Source: Sycon ciliatum | Lineage: Eukaryota > Porifera > Calcarea > Leucosolenida > Sycettidae | Assembly (NCBI RefSeq): GCF_964019385.1 | Contig: NC_088643.1 | Location: 48,322,693-48,386,692, forward strand | DNA length: 64,000 nucleotides | Direction: 5' to 3' | Part shown: piece after piece, positions 1 through 11,734 of the stretch | How the letters are laid out: the number at the start of each line of letters is the position of its first letter | Numbering within the stretch: the first letter of the stretch is position 1 | The notes under the pieces: model-generated | The model's input: only the letters and a program-made list of their open reading frames with translations | Database searches by the model: none | Told to the model about the DNA's origin: nothing | Position numbers and translations under genes: made by a program

Positions 1-1640
1 ACGCTGACGTCGCTTCATGGGTAGACATTCTCCAGGACGTGGATCAACACAGTACTTTACACTACTTGTGTGCAGGTTTGGAGGTTGATGCATAGCAAGC
101 TGGACCCAAGTTGTTACAGCCGAGTTGCCTATCCCAAACTACACTTCAACTGCATCCCACTAACCTTCTTGAACTTGGAATAGAAGTTGACTGGATGCAA
201 CATATGCTTCTGCGCAAAGATGCCAGTTACCCGTCGGGCCTTGAGCAAAGATGCTACAAAAGCAAGGTGAAATGGACAAACAGCACAAACGCAGGCTTCA
301 GGGAGTTGATCCCAACACGAACACTGCGTGTGCTGTTGACAGCTGCTATCTACGCCGCAGAAAGAAGCAAGTCCGTCTTTGTAGAGCCCAAAGAGTACAG
401 AAAACAGCTTGTAAAACACTGAAGGTCCACTGTGTACTGGGCACACATGCTCACACACACACACGTTGAAACATGGATCGATGCCGGAGACGACTGGTTT
501 CAAAAAGATCGGCAATCTCTTAGCGCAGCGGCTGGTGAGGCCAGATTTTACGGAACTCGTGTGCACGTAATACCATACGCAGGAAACACAGTGTGTTCTG
601 GGTGACTGAAAAACCACAAAATTATGTTAACACCATTTAGAAATAACAGCCTCTAGATTTTTGTCAGTTAATAGCGACTTGACATGTTAACGAATCTTGG
701 CTGTCGAAACCGGCACACATACTAAATATACGCACAACATTTATACAAACAACAAATTCAAAATTGAGCAATTCTGTTTCCACACTTACTGATACTGGCT
801 GCGTGCCGCTCCAGAGATGGGGCAGGCCTTGAGTGATGGACAACCAGCAAGGCATCTGGCGGTCGGATAATGGGCTTGTGCTCTGTCGACCAAGACAATG
901 CACACAAAACCAGGCACACAGATCAAATCGGAGAGCAAAGGAAGGCTGCTGTACATGCACCAACAAAATTCGATACGTTGTCCACACCTTGCGTGGCTGG
1001 ATTAAGTATTGGATTAAGTATTGAGACAAGAAATAGGCCCCTGAGAGCGCTGCAGGCATGCAACTCAAGTGCAAGTAAGCGTCAAACATCTGACAATGTG
1101 CACGAGCTCTGGATGCTCTGTTAGGTTGTATTCGTTCAGTGAACCACTGCTCACTTGAAAAGGCAGGACTCTGCACTACGTGACGTCTACTCTACAACAC
1201 CAGAAACAGCACACGCTGCGTCAGTGCCGTGAACTACGCCCAGAGTTCCCCGAAACTTCGACCCTGCCCCTGGTGTGATTGAGGGGTGAGGCACGTGAGA
1301 GACTTCTCCAAGGTGCTGCACGATGCGAATCCAGGGCCAGTCACTTTGCACTTGCATAGCATAGATGCAGTGTGCGCAACTTGCAGATTGATGCTCGGCA
1401 ATGGCGAAGAGTCGAGGGGTGTGTAGTGTGAAGTGTAGTGCATACATACTCGTACGGAGTTCCTGCAGTATAATTCAGCATCACCACCATCATCTCATAC
1501 GGTGATGGAATCAGTGTTTTCCAGGTGAGAAACACTGGTAGGGTGCTTGGGAGAGATAGGGGTGCTCTGGCGGTATCTTTACAGTACAGACCATAAGATA
1601 ACGGGCCGACACGTTTGAGCAGTATCAGAGACGCCTCCGA
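1..1640. other. No gene recognised
   Basis: Only short open frames without family resemblance are present, and no convincing exon with both splice signals was found. A short CA run lies at about 450-470. The downstream exons of the minus-strand gene at 1648-2845 may lie in here, but I could not identify them. Confidence 0.4.
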
Positions 1641-1647
1641 CGCTCAC

Positions 1648-2845
1648 CTTGTGTTGCATTTAGAAGTGACACGGCACCAGCATTGAACAGAGAGGTCAGA
1701 CCAGGCACGGGTGGGTTGCAGGCGTTGTTCCATAGCTGAACGAACGACTCCAGCAGACGAGGCAGGTGATCAGACTGAATGTGCGACAGCCGTTGATCCT
1801 GCAAATCACAAGGAACATACCGGTATACATGAATAAAGAAACAGCAGAATGAGGATCATGTTCTGCTTGAGACACATTGGCTTTTGGCCGTTACTTTATC
1901 GCCATCATAATATTGGGCATCATTGCCCGTTTGGTCTGCAACACACATACTGTATGTATGCATGACATATGCTGCAAATCTGTAACCAACGATTTTCTTC
2001 GGGATGGGGATAAACAAGGTCTGAAGTACAGCACAACATAGCACTACTCCAAGTACAAAATTAATGACTACCCGGTATGTGGTGCTAGTGCAACCTGACC
2101 AAGAACAGACTTTACTTGGTCAGAGAGTGGCATTGATGCAGTGACCACCACTTCAAACACTCAACTCAAGGCTACCAGCCAAGATCAGCATGGCACTTGA
2201 CAGGCCAACCGCATGTGCGCCCTGAGTTTGATATCCTGCGGGCTAGCGCCAGCCTAGTGTCGTAGCCCACGTCACGACCAACGACTAGCGCTGCCTGCGC
2301 GCTAAATCGCGAATGCGCCGAAGTAGTTGGTAACAGCCGGTACAGCAGCGTACTGGTTGATCTGAGATACTCATGCCAAGGGATTTTCCCATAGCTCAAA
2401 TTCGAAATCACGCGGGTCGGTCACCAACCACGCCGTGACATTCACAATCACCATCCAGAAAATGAGTCAAGAAATTGGTTTTCTATATACTCGCTCAAAC
2501 TTCCATAGAAAGCCTCACCAGAGCGGAGAGCTGTTGATAGCGCTGACGTCCAGTCCAGTCAAACCGTGAAGGGAGCAACTGCCAAAAGCAAGCAACAAAG
2601 CATTGAAATCAGATGTGAAACGATAGTCAATGTCCCAAGATTATCGACAATTATTTAAACTACTTACCTGATTCTCTTCCAATTCTTCTTTCAAAGCCTG
2701 CAACAAGAAAACAAAGCAGAAAAATAAGAGCTGAGTCGGACATTGATTACACCAACCAGGGAGTACTAAGACGAAGAGATCAGACCTGACAATCACAAGG
2801 AAACGTACCTGAGCAGTCCTTGCACATGGTCCTGAAGCCAAATGT
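1648..2845 (-). CDS. Partial multi-exon gene, unknown product (small coiled-coil exons)
   Basis: Three exons are visible on the minus strand: 2845-2809 (37 nt), 2697-2668 (30 nt) and 1798-1648 (151 nt). Each has a pyrimidine-rich AG acceptor and a GTACGT, GTAAGT or GTGAGC donor. Joined, they stay open and read ...ARTAQ-ALKEELEENQ-DQRLSHIQ..., with a short Glu-rich helical segment followed by a hydrophobic helix-like stretch containing LLESFVQLWN. The gene must continue on both sides, since no start or stop was found. I do not recognise the family. The 30-nt exon is a true microexon, too short for an ordinary ORF scan. Agreement of phase across both junctions and the 151-nt open exon are the main support. 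Confidence 0.55.
1867..1937. repeat. Dispersed ~65-bp repeat, copy 1
   Basis: This segment is nearly identical to 4640-4709, in the same orientation. Both contain the core from GCCGTTACTTTATCGCCATC through GCCCGTTTGGTCTGC. The second copy carries a small insertion (CCATGC) near the middle. It is probably a fragment of an unrecognised interspersed element. Confidence 0.6.
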
Positions 2846-2849
2846 CTGT

Positions 2850-3660
2850 AAATGAGATAAAGCAGTTCTGGATAGGAAAGACGTAAAACAAGGGCATACG
2901 AAGAGCATAAGATGACCAGGGACCAAGCTGCTCGCCTCTACCCACCATTACCACCAACCTGAGTCCAATCTGGCTCGAGAGTTGTCCATTTCTCGTTTAC
3001 ACTTCAGCTAGATGTTCAAATAATCTGATCCTGAACTAATTCGACGAGCTCCAATAGCCAGTGATGAAATTCTCGCCCAACGGGAAAGACAGCGAGCTAC
3101 TGTGCAACCAGGAAGAACATCACATCTCGGGACAACCTGATACAGCAACACGCGCGATAAAACACTGCAAAGGCAATGGCATCGAGTCCTGAGGAAAGTA
3201 ACACTTCTCGAGCTTGAGAAGGGTATCAGCTCTTGGCAGTTTTCAGCATATCCAGGATCTCAAGTAAAGGCTTCCTTCTGCACAGCAACAAAAGCTTACT
3301 CACATGTAGTCTACCAGGTCTACAGACCGTAGATCTACACTACAGTGTCTACACTACAGTGTCAGTGTGCTCATACACATAGCTGGTCTACGTGACTGTG
3401 CTCAGTGTGCTGCATATGTGATGCAAAAAATCGAGGCATTCTCCTTTTAGAATTATTCATTTTTGCCGATCTCCTCACGTCATGACGTCAGGCGCCTGCC
3501 AGTTTCTTCGCTCGCTAGCGCGCAGCTGCTCAGCACTGCAGTCTGCACTCTTGTCTGTGTAGTCTTGATCTTGAGAACAGTTCACGTGACATGGTTCAGC
3601 GCTAGCACAAAAAAAGATCAGGCGCATGCGCACTTGTGCAACCCTGCATGCAAGACTCGG
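2850..3660. other. Unassigned intergenic or intronic DNA
   Basis: No supported exon was found. Around 3330-3400 there is a small cluster of repeated CTACACTACAGTGT words. More exons of the minus-strand gene at 1648-2845 could start here. Confidence 0.3.
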
Positions 3661-3663
3661 GCC

Positions 3664-4412
3664 AGGGAGTCGTATACCCATATGAAGAGCTTGAGAACAA
3701 AACACGGTATATCCATTTTGGCACTTTTCGGGTAAAGTCAAAATTCTGTTCTGACATTGTCTTACATCCCATCCCAATGGAAATTTGGATTTAGTACCAG
3801 AAGGAATACTGGACCCCAAACACCATGTCATCAAAAATCCACACCTCTCAGATTTTGATATTTTTTGAATTTTTCACCTTCTTTTTGGCAAAACGCAGTA
3901 TATCCGAGTGAGAATATAGGCACAAGACGCCCTCTCCCAGCAGGAGACAAAACAACTGGCTCACTCATACCATCTAATGTCACCTCCGCCACGCTGATGT
4001 CTAAGACAAGAGCTTTGACAGCGTCAGGGAGGAAGAGAAAGCTATTATTTGACAGCATAAGTCGAGTCAAGCGCTCGTTCAAAAAAATAATTCGAACTAG
4101 TTTGAAAAAATGACAAAAAGCAGTGTTCTGCGCGTTCTGAACACCACCCGCGCTGCCCACGACTGTATAACTATGACAACTGGCGTATACTGCGTTTTGA
4201 AAAAAATCCTAGCCGGATATACAGCGTTTTGCTCTGAAAGCGACTGTTTGAATGGGGTTTTCTGTAGGATGTACTGCGTTTTCGCCAAAAATGACCTCGC
4301 CATCAAATTCAGCTCGATGTGATCTTTCAGTTGGGTCAAAAATCTCGATTTTGAAGATTTGGCGCATACAGCGTTTTGTTCTCAAGCTCTTCATATGTAC
4401 CCACGACTCCCT
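3664..4412. mobile_element. 749-bp non-autonomous TIR transposon, 10-bp TSD (Mutator-like)
   Basis: Inverted ends of about 45 bp begin AGGGAGTCGTA and continue through ATATGAAGAGCTTGAGAAC at both termini. They are flanked by an exact 10-bp direct repeat, GACTCGGGCC (3654-3663 and 4413-4422), which is a target-site duplication. The interior has no transposase. It carries several copies, in both orientations, of a word close to AAAACGCAGTATATCC. A 9-11 bp duplication is typical of Mutator-like elements, so I infer that class. Shorter relatives lie at 7446-7480, 12721-12751 and 55474-55782. Confidence 0.85.
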
Positions 4413-4639
4413 GACTCGGGCCATATCGTGGATGACAAGAAACCATGGCATAGGTTTTGATGTACAATCATGTACATGTATAATCCTCATAAGGAGGTGA
4501 AGCTTTTGTTCTTTTTTCCTTTTTCCCTCGTACTTTTTTCTTCTTCTTCTTTTTCCTTATTTTCCCTTTCTCTTTTTCTTTTTGCGTATTTGCAGTCTGT
4601 GTTTTTTCTCTCTTTCGTGAAGGCTTGCTTGTTGTATCC

Positions 4640-4709
4640 TTGGCTTTCGGCCGTTACTTTATCGCCATCATAATATTGGGCACCATGCATTGCCCGTTTG
4701 GTCTGCGAT
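4640..4709. repeat. Dispersed ~65-bp repeat, copy 2
   Basis: Direct copy of the segment at 1867-1937, with a few substitutions and one small indel. Confidence 0.6.
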
Positions 4710-5062
4710 GCAAAATAAATTTCAACAAGCGAAATGTAACACTGTAGTGGCCCCTTCGTTTTCTCTGCAAACCCGCTAGAAATACCAGAATTTTTTAACG
4801 GCAAACACCATAGCAACCACTGCCCTGGATAACCCCTGTGCCACAGCCTGCTCCATGATTTGGCCTTCAACTAGTTCAAGTGTTTGAACTGCGCATGCCC
4901 CAGTGGGGATGGGTCCAATGTCAGAATACCATCCGAAATAGACCGAATGGGAGTACAGGCAAGACAAGCCAAAAAGCCTGAGAGTAAGCCGGAAATGGGT
5001 TGGCAACCCATCATGTCGTCATGCACTAGAACAAGACTAGAGTCCAGAATTACATGTACAAC

Positions 5063-7260
5063 ATGAGTACTTGCGAGTTAGTATTTGCAAAATCAAACTC
5101 ATAGTCCTGGATCCAGACATACGTCCGTCGAAGAACCGTGGTCGTGAACTGATCTGCCGCTGTCCGTGCAGGGCTTGCGTCCACCGGCCACAGATAGAAA
5201 CGCCGAAAGGTAGAAACTGATGGCTTGGTGCAAGATATCCGCTAAGGACACCCGACCGGCATGTGCGGCCGATGTAGCAGCCCCACGCAACGAATGGGCT
5301 GAGAATATCGCTGTGTCCACTCCGGCCGCAGTCATACCATCCTTTATCCATCTGGCTATAGAGGACGATGCCCCGCACCGGCTTGAAAGGCTGCCGCAGG
5401 CTGAGGAACTTGAAATCTGCGGATGAGCAGTCTGACGGTGAGGAGCTGTGCGCCTGACATACTCCTGGAAGCAGCTCTGGATAAGCACAACTGTGGCGTG
5501 CTGTCGAAGACAGGCCACACCACGGTGGGAAGGGAAGCATCCCCCGGCAACCAGGCCGGCCGGCTGCTTAGGCATGGAGGCATACCGGCGTCACACGGAG
5601 AGACCCATCACTCTCAATAACATGGGGATGGAGATCCAAACGATGCAAATCAGAAGAGCGCTTGGCTCCAGTCAGCGCCATGAGCAGAGCCAGCTTGCGG
5701 ATCGAAAGTAGGCGCAGAGAGAGGGTGGAATTATCACCCAGACCATCCATCCAACCCAAGACATCGGAAACTTTCCAAGTATGGGAATACTGGGGTTGTG
5801 GAGGACGCTGTTGGAAACGCCACGCATAAGCCGAACCACCAGGGGATGTTGGCCAACTGGCGCACCATCTAAGCCTGGCAAAGTGGAGGACCGTCGGGCA
5901 GAGCGATACACATTCAACGTGCGGTAACTTCGGCCCACGGCAAACATATCAGTTAGAAACTGCAATACTTGTGACACAGGCGGCTGAAAGGAATCAATCC
6001 GCCGTTCAGAACACCAACTGTGCCAAGCTGTCCATGCTGACGAATAGGCCGAGTTGGTGGTGTCCCCGGGCCATTTCATGATCCCAGGATGAGGGCAATA
6101 GTGCCTGATGAAAGGCCTGCCGCCGCACAGGATCGGGAGAGATGAGCCAGCCGGCTAGTTGGAGGTGACCGCCCAGCACCATGGGATGAGGTTGATCCAG
6201 CGATGAGGTGAGGAGCGCACACCTTGGCTGCCGCGGCAGAATCGCCATCGGAACCTTCATGAGCTTGGTGAACACCCTTGGCGCGCTGCTGAGGCCGAAA
6301 GGCAAGCCTTCGCCGTCATTTTATTGGGTCGTCATCCCGTTTGAGTGTGCGAAGTGAAATATAAACCAACGAACCAACCAAGGTCCAATTTGACCAGCCA
6401 GTCGTTGGGCCGCAGCCTGAAGGAGATCGGGCAAGAGAATCAAGCCTTCCATCTTGAAATGCTCGTAGCGCACGAACCCGTTCAGCGCTTTCAAATTCAC
6501 GACGGGGCGTTCCTTGCCGGAATCCTTCTTTGGAATGGTGAAAATCTGGCTGACGAATTGATGAGAACACTCCTGCACTCGAGTGACGGCCCCTTTCAGC
6601 ACCAATTCGTCCACTTCTAGCCGCACAGCGAGCGCTCTGTCCTCCTCCAGAGATCTGGGCTCTCGGCCCCGTAGATCTACTTATCTTTGTGCGGGATCGG
6701 CCACGAGATCCAGCTTCAGGCCCCGCACCGCATCCAAGACCCACGGGTCTGACGTGATTGCCGACCAGGCCAGGCTTGCACAAAATGCCTCAAACGCCCA
6801 GCGACCGGAATTTGGGGGAGCGGGGGCACGAGCGGAGCGCGTGCCAGCTCGTTGTGGGGTGGATCATGGACTAGACTCACTTGGATGGCCGCGAAGATGT
6901 AGGTTGAGCTGGGAATTCCGGAACGCGAACCATCCACCGGCAGGGTCCTGACCGCGCCCCCGAAAGGGCCGGTTGCCTCCACGCCCGTTTTTTGAACTGG
7001 CAGTGGCGGAAAAATGACCCTCTCGCCTATGATTGTCATGGCAGGGAAATGAGCGGTGGCCCCCGCGACGCCCTCCAGCACTTGCTGGGTAATAGTAATT
7101 ATGGCCCCTGAAGTTGGAAGGCCGACTATCCTTGTAAGCCGGCTTCGGCTTTGGACGAGCCAGACGAGCGGCGAAAAGCGTCAATTTCTTGAGTCCGCTT
7201 CTTGTATTGTCTGGTAAAGTCCTCGCCGAACAACAAGTTCCCAGACTGGAAATAGTATCC
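5063..7260 (-). mobile_element. Decayed DIRS-type retrotransposon (gag, RT, tyrosine recombinase)
   Basis: Read on the minus strand, the order is a basic Gag C-terminus (about 7255-6860), a reverse-transcriptase start with IPKKDSGKERPVVNLKALN (about 6560-6500), an RT piece PFGLSSAPRVFTKLMK (about 6305-6255), and a tyrosine recombinase (about 6080-5063). Recombinase landmarks are LTGAKRSSDLHRLDL, FSAHSLRGAATS with the HxxR pair, and VSTFRRFYL with the likely catalytic tyrosine. Gag, RT and recombinase in this order define DIRS/Ngaro elements. The copy is dead: the reading frame shifts repeatedly, the RT palm with the YxDD site has been deleted, and HxxR and the catalytic Tyr lie in different frames. 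I did not find its terminal repeats. Confidence 0.85.
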
Positions 7261-7445
7261 CCGGCTTTGTCCTGGTTTCAGTGGTCTTTTATGACAGGCG
7301 GTCGCCTTATCCGAGTGGTCGCCTTATCCGAGTGGTCGCCTTGACAGGTTTTACTGTACTACACTTTACAAACTAGTATTGGGTTATATACTACTACACT
7401 GTACATGTACCGCAGCATGGAATCAGCTTTTGAATACTGTAAACC

Positions 7446-7480
7446 AGGGAGTAGTAAAATACAGTATTTTACTACTCCCT
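7446..7480. mobile_element. 35-bp TIR-only micro-element, 10-bp TSD
   Basis: A near-perfect palindrome starts AGGGAGTAGTAAAATAC and ends with its reverse complement. It is flanked by ACTGTAAACC (7436-7445) and GCTGTAAACC (7481-7490), 9 of 10 matching. The ends and duplication length resemble the 749-bp element at 3664, with GTAGT in place of GTCGT. It consists of two fused terminal repeats and nothing else. A degenerate partial copy follows at 7491-7525. Confidence 0.65.
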
Positions 7481-7789
7481 GCTGTAAACCAAGGAGTAGT
7501 AGTAAAATACAGGGAGGTGACACGAGCATACAGTGCAGTACGTGGCCAGCTCGACGCGGCTGAAGCCAGTGGCTCACAATGACGTCTCCGTGGAGCCCCA
7601 CCTGCCAGTCACTGGGCCCATGGGGACTGTGGGGAGCAGTTCCTGTCACGATGATGATGGTATCGCACCGCTATCCACTGTATCCAGACTGAGCAGGCCC
7701 GCCTCGACGTTGCGGCAAGTGGCATCTGGGGTGGCCGGTTTGAGCACACCTTCATCGACTAGACGTGAGGGTTTTCAATCATCATGCCT

Positions 7790-8122
7790 CCTCAAACCGC
7801 GCCACCTCTTCCTGCTCAGTAGGACCGGTACACCAAGCACGAGAACTCAGAAGGAGAAGCGCCGCTGCTACGAGCAACGTGTCCGCGACATAGCCTATCG
7901 GAGCATTCGTCGTTTGTTCCGGCCATATTTTCTACCACCTCTATGCTCGCCGACAAGAGGAAGGAGCCCTTCTCTTCATTTCTTGCCTTTATAAGGTCAA
8001 GGGTATCCTGTTCTCTTGTCACAGTCGTGCCTCCCATGCTAGCCTCAGAGTCGAGGTCACCGCAGCCTGGTCCGCAGGCCGTGCACGGTCTCAAGATTAT
8101 TATTATTATTATTATTATTATT
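7790..8122 (+). mobile_element. LINE 3' end, frameshifted, with (ATT)n tail
   Basis: Plus-strand frames contain KEKRRCYEQRVRD and, after a frameshift, MLADKRKEPFSSFLAFIRSR. These resemble the C-terminal region after reverse transcriptase in widespread animal LINEs, where a KRxYEQRVxEVE block is followed by LLxEKRxxPYS. The fragment ends in (ATT)n at 8096-8122, a common type of LINE tail. No intact ORF remains. Confidence 0.5.
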
Positions 8123-8563
8123 TTTTCTTATTTTGTTAGGGATTTCCCAACAGGCAATAGATGCTCGCCAGAGAGTAATGAATCTGATGCTCCTGGTCCC
8201 TCTCCCCTTTTTTATGATCATTTTGTATGTTTTACACTATAATACAGGTAGACTCAAACCTCAAATTTCCAGGCCCCAACTACTAATTGTAATCACTGAG
8301 GAACTACTTCGAAGTAACTATCCAAACGCAGCCTGTAATTTTCTTACCGGTATGTTCCTTTCTACTTTCTAGCGCTAGCGCTCGACTGGTTATTAGTATC
8401 TTCCTTCTTTTTACTGTAATGGATCGGAGTCGTCAAATTAATTGACGACTCTCCGACGCGGTCAGCCTGATGATATAATATTAATAATAAATAATATTAA
8501 CTGGTTAAATAATTCAAAGGATCAGTCGGGGAAGTGAACTGCCTGAAAAGAGAAAAAAACGCC

Positions 8564-8634
8564 AGACCCACCAGGACTCGAACCTGGGACCCTGCTTGTC
8601 ATGAGCAATGCTCTAACCACTGAGCTATGGGACC
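8564..8634 (-). tRNA. tRNA-like gene or pseudogene (possible SINE head)
   Basis: The minus strand folds as a near-complete 71-nt cloverleaf. The acceptor stem starts GGTCCCA with one T-T mismatch, and the D arm is GCTC/GAGC. There is a 5-bp anticodon stem around the loop CATGACA, and a T arm with GGTTCGAGTCC. A-box (TAGCTCAGTGG) and B-box are consensus. Position 33 is A rather than the nearly invariant U, so the anticodon is doubtful. A tRNA pseudogene or tRNA-derived SINE is as likely as a working tRNA. Confidence 0.5.
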
Positions 8635-9060
8635 AGGCTGAACCTAGAAGGCGCTGACAAGTTTTTCACTCCAAATTAAATAATAATAATAATAATTATT
8701 ATTATACTTTTATACTTACCGGTATAGAACAGTCAGATCATACTATATTACTATACAGCCTATACACTACATGTACTGGACGAGTGTGAGTAGTGGATCC
8801 AGCTGTTCCAAAAAAGCCTGTGAGCATGCGCGTTGACTTCGGATTTTTCGATTCATCTTTCCGGATCATGTGGATTTTTCAATAAAGTAAGTACATGTAC
8901 TGAGTGCATGTACCGTACATGTACAAGTTAGTTCTTTGACTACTTTTCCGACCTGGTTGTCACTGGTTGTCACTTGCTATTTTTTATTTTGTCTCCCTTG
9001 GAAGTAACTAGTTGGAGAGTTTACTGTCACCTTTCTCCTCTCACGCTTGTAGCTGCTAGT

Positions 9061-9208
9061 ATGGCTGCTTCGATAGCGATGGATATTGAGCCTCCAGACG
9101 AGTGCTCTGACTGTGATGTGGAGGAAAGGTCTGCAGAGGAGGAGGATATAACTCCTCCGCTTGGGTTGCAGTCTATCCGTTGTGAAGATATCCTGACGTG
9201 GGCAGAAG
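9061..9208 (+). CDS. Possible first coding exon, unknown protein
   Basis: An ATG opens a 49-codon acidic stretch (MAASIAMDIEPPDECSDCD...) that ends at a GTAAGA donor at 9209. If unspliced the frame runs on to 9306. No downstream exon was identified, and I do not recognise the sequence. It could equally be the start of a decayed transposase. Low confidence. Confidence 0.25.
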
Positions 9209-9610
9209 GTAAGAGATATCTCAGACATCGACAACTTCCTGATTGTTTTTATTATTTTCTCATGTGCTACGGATGGACACGGACACGCCACCGCAAGAAG
9301 CCATGAGCGGCTATTTTGACAAGGGGCAACAAAGCACCTCGTGGGCGGCCAAAGTGGCCACTGGCCACAAGTGACGTCTGGTCGCTCACCTGAATAAGCT
9401 GGGTGTGTCCACTGATGAAGACCATGGAAGAACATTTCAGGCTGCCGACAAGCAGCGGTCAAGACAAACTGGAAGAAACTGTGCTGCTCGACACCCGAAG
9501 AGAAATCGGTATAAGCAGCTAGTACATCTTGTATGACGATGTCCACAAGACAGAAGCGGAAAGAATGCTGAATTACTTTTTACTACTCGTACGCGAGATG
9601 TGTTGTTATC

Positions 9611-9705
9611 GTGTGTGTGTGTGTGTGTCTGTGTGCGTGTGCGTGTGTGTGTGCGTGTGTGTGTGGCTGTGTGTATGTGTGTGCTTGCGTACATGCATAC
9701 GTGAT

Positions 9706-9736
<31 letters not shown>

Positions 9737-9740
9737 CAAA
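9611..9740 (+). repeat. Imperfect (TG)n microsatellite
   Basis: About 130 bp of interrupted TG/CG/TA dinucleotides. Confidence 0.9.
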
Positions 9741-9825
9741 GTATGTATTGCGGTCGGAGTAGAGGCGTTATGGAGTTGGACGATCGGAGCGCGTATGTCC
9801 CGCGTGTGAGCCTTGATTCCGGCAG

Positions 9826-10122
9826 GTTTATACAGTTTCAGGTGGGTGAAATGTTTATACAGTTTCAGGTGGGTGAAATGTTTATACAGTTTCAGGTGGG
9901 TGAAATGTTTATACAGTTTCAGGTGGGTGAAATGTTTATACAGTTTCAGGTGGGTGAAATGTTTATACAGTTTCAGGTGGGTGAAATGTTTATACAGTGT
10001 CAGGTGGGTGAAAAAATACAGTTTCAGGTGGGTGAAATGTTTATACAGTGTCAGGTGGGTGAAATGTTTATACAGTTTCAGGTGGGTGAAATGTTTATAC
10101 AGTTTCAGGTGGGTGAAATGTT
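9826..10122 (+). repeat. 27-bp minisatellite, about 11 copies
   Basis: The unit TTTATACAGTTTCAGGTGGG + TGAAATG repeats head-to-tail with very little divergence; one unit near 10010 has a deletion. As 27 is a multiple of three, two frames stay open throughout and encode FIQFQVGEM or YSFRWVKCL repeats. No gene signals flank it, so I read it as a non-coding minisatellite. Confidence 0.9.
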
Positions 10123-10129
10123 TATTATT

Positions 10130-11730
10130 ATAAACGTTTTAAAATACTTTGACACATGTCCTAATTGGCTGGTGGTGATTCTTGCGTATATGCATGAGTA
10201 GACATTCATTTTTTTGTAATATTTTCTGCCTCCGTCCTAGTACCAAATTATTATTATTATTATTATTATTTTCTCACAGAAGAGAGGAAAGTAGCATTCC
10301 TTCACTGAAGGCAAGAGTACATAACCCCCAAGAGTGAGCAACTGCCTGCACCTCTATGCAGTGCTGCGACTGCAGAACTTCACATCACGTGACATGGTTC
10401 AAAAGGTTACGCTGACAAACAGTGAAAAGTGACCACAATTACCGTAAAATACCATTGATTCCCCCCCCCCCCCACGCCTTGTCGCTTCCCAGCTGGGTTT
10501 TCGTCGGGGGCGGGAATTAGATCAAGGCTGTCAAGTGCAGTACGATGTACAACAACATGGAGGATCAGACTCGATGTGCTGAATTGTGCACATTTTTATC
10601 CTGGATTGGCACGTATTGTGTACAGCAGTGCATGCGTCGGTTCAACATCGTATTTCGTAGTATACGCCGAAGTCGCGTCACAAGTAGAGTTACTTGACAG
10701 GGTGCGGATCAACGGTACTTTATGGTAGGTACAACAGCACAAGCGAGTTGTGCCCAAAGCTATCATGCACAGAGTGCAAATAATGTATACGGGTTCATCA
10801 CGTGATGTGAAGTTCTGCCGTCGCAGATCTGCAGACCCCATGGCTGGAGTTGCACACTCTTGGGGCTTATATACTAGTGAGGTTCTGCTCTACGTTACAG
10901 GAACGCGACGCGGAGAATCCCGGGAACTCTTCGCGTTCCCGTAACGTAAAGAACATCTATTCTGCTCTACGTCACGTAGAGAAATCACGTGGAATGCATA
11001 CTGGGAATTTCCCCTTCCATATTTGGCAGTTTTCTGCCTGCATTTGATCGATGCCCAGCAGATCTGTACGCTTTTTCTCTGTGTGTGCCACTAGAGAACC
11101 TCTTCATCTACGCGTAGAGATCCGGACCCAAAACACGCGAAGCCGTAGACTCTAACCCGGACACCTGCTCTCTACGTGACTTCTCTACGTTTCACGCATA
11201 GCAGAAACTCTCTACTCTTGCAAGCAAAACACGATAATTATGCAAATGTTCCAAGTGTGGTGTTCCGCTGCATGGTGCCAACTGCAGCGAGTTGTACCAC
11301 GCACGCTCGGCAGCAGTCGCGATCCGCCAAGTAGCGTCTACGAGCACTCCTTGAAGACAATCACATAATTTTCTTCTTCACTACTCTTGCTTTAATTTTT
11401 GGATTGCTCCACGAAAGCTTTCGCAGCAAAAGAGTTCATTATATTCGGCCGTATCAACCTCGCATAAAACCAGGGTGATTTTGGTCTGCATTCCGGCCAA
11501 CGTTCCCTTTTGAGAACATGTATAATGTTTCCATAACGCCTTGTCATATTAGATCAAACTTATAGACCGGCACTCTTTTTTAATGGGTTAAATACGGTCC
11601 AAGATAACCAAAAAAGTTCTTACTTGTACAATTTGAAAATCATGTCTGGTGTTGGCCAAATTAATTAAGGTTAAACATAAATGTGCTGAATACTGGACAG
11701 GTTCTCTCACCTACTGAGGTAGAGGCATGT
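10130..11730. other. No gene recognised
   Basis: The stretch holds short (ATT)n at 10247-10269, a poly-C run at 10461-10474, and scattered CTACGTCACGTAGAG-like palindromic words between 10950 and 11220. No exon was supported. Confidence 0.4.
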
Positions 11731-11734
11731 TTTA

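Noticed and set aside
1187..1535. Overlapping minus-strand frames downstream of the microexon gene
   Set aside because: No exon with matching phase and both splice sites could be defined.
9826..10122. CRISPR-like regular repeats
   Set aside because: Units are contiguous, with no unique spacers, in a eukaryotic genome. The same applies to 16860-18130 and 36392-36663.
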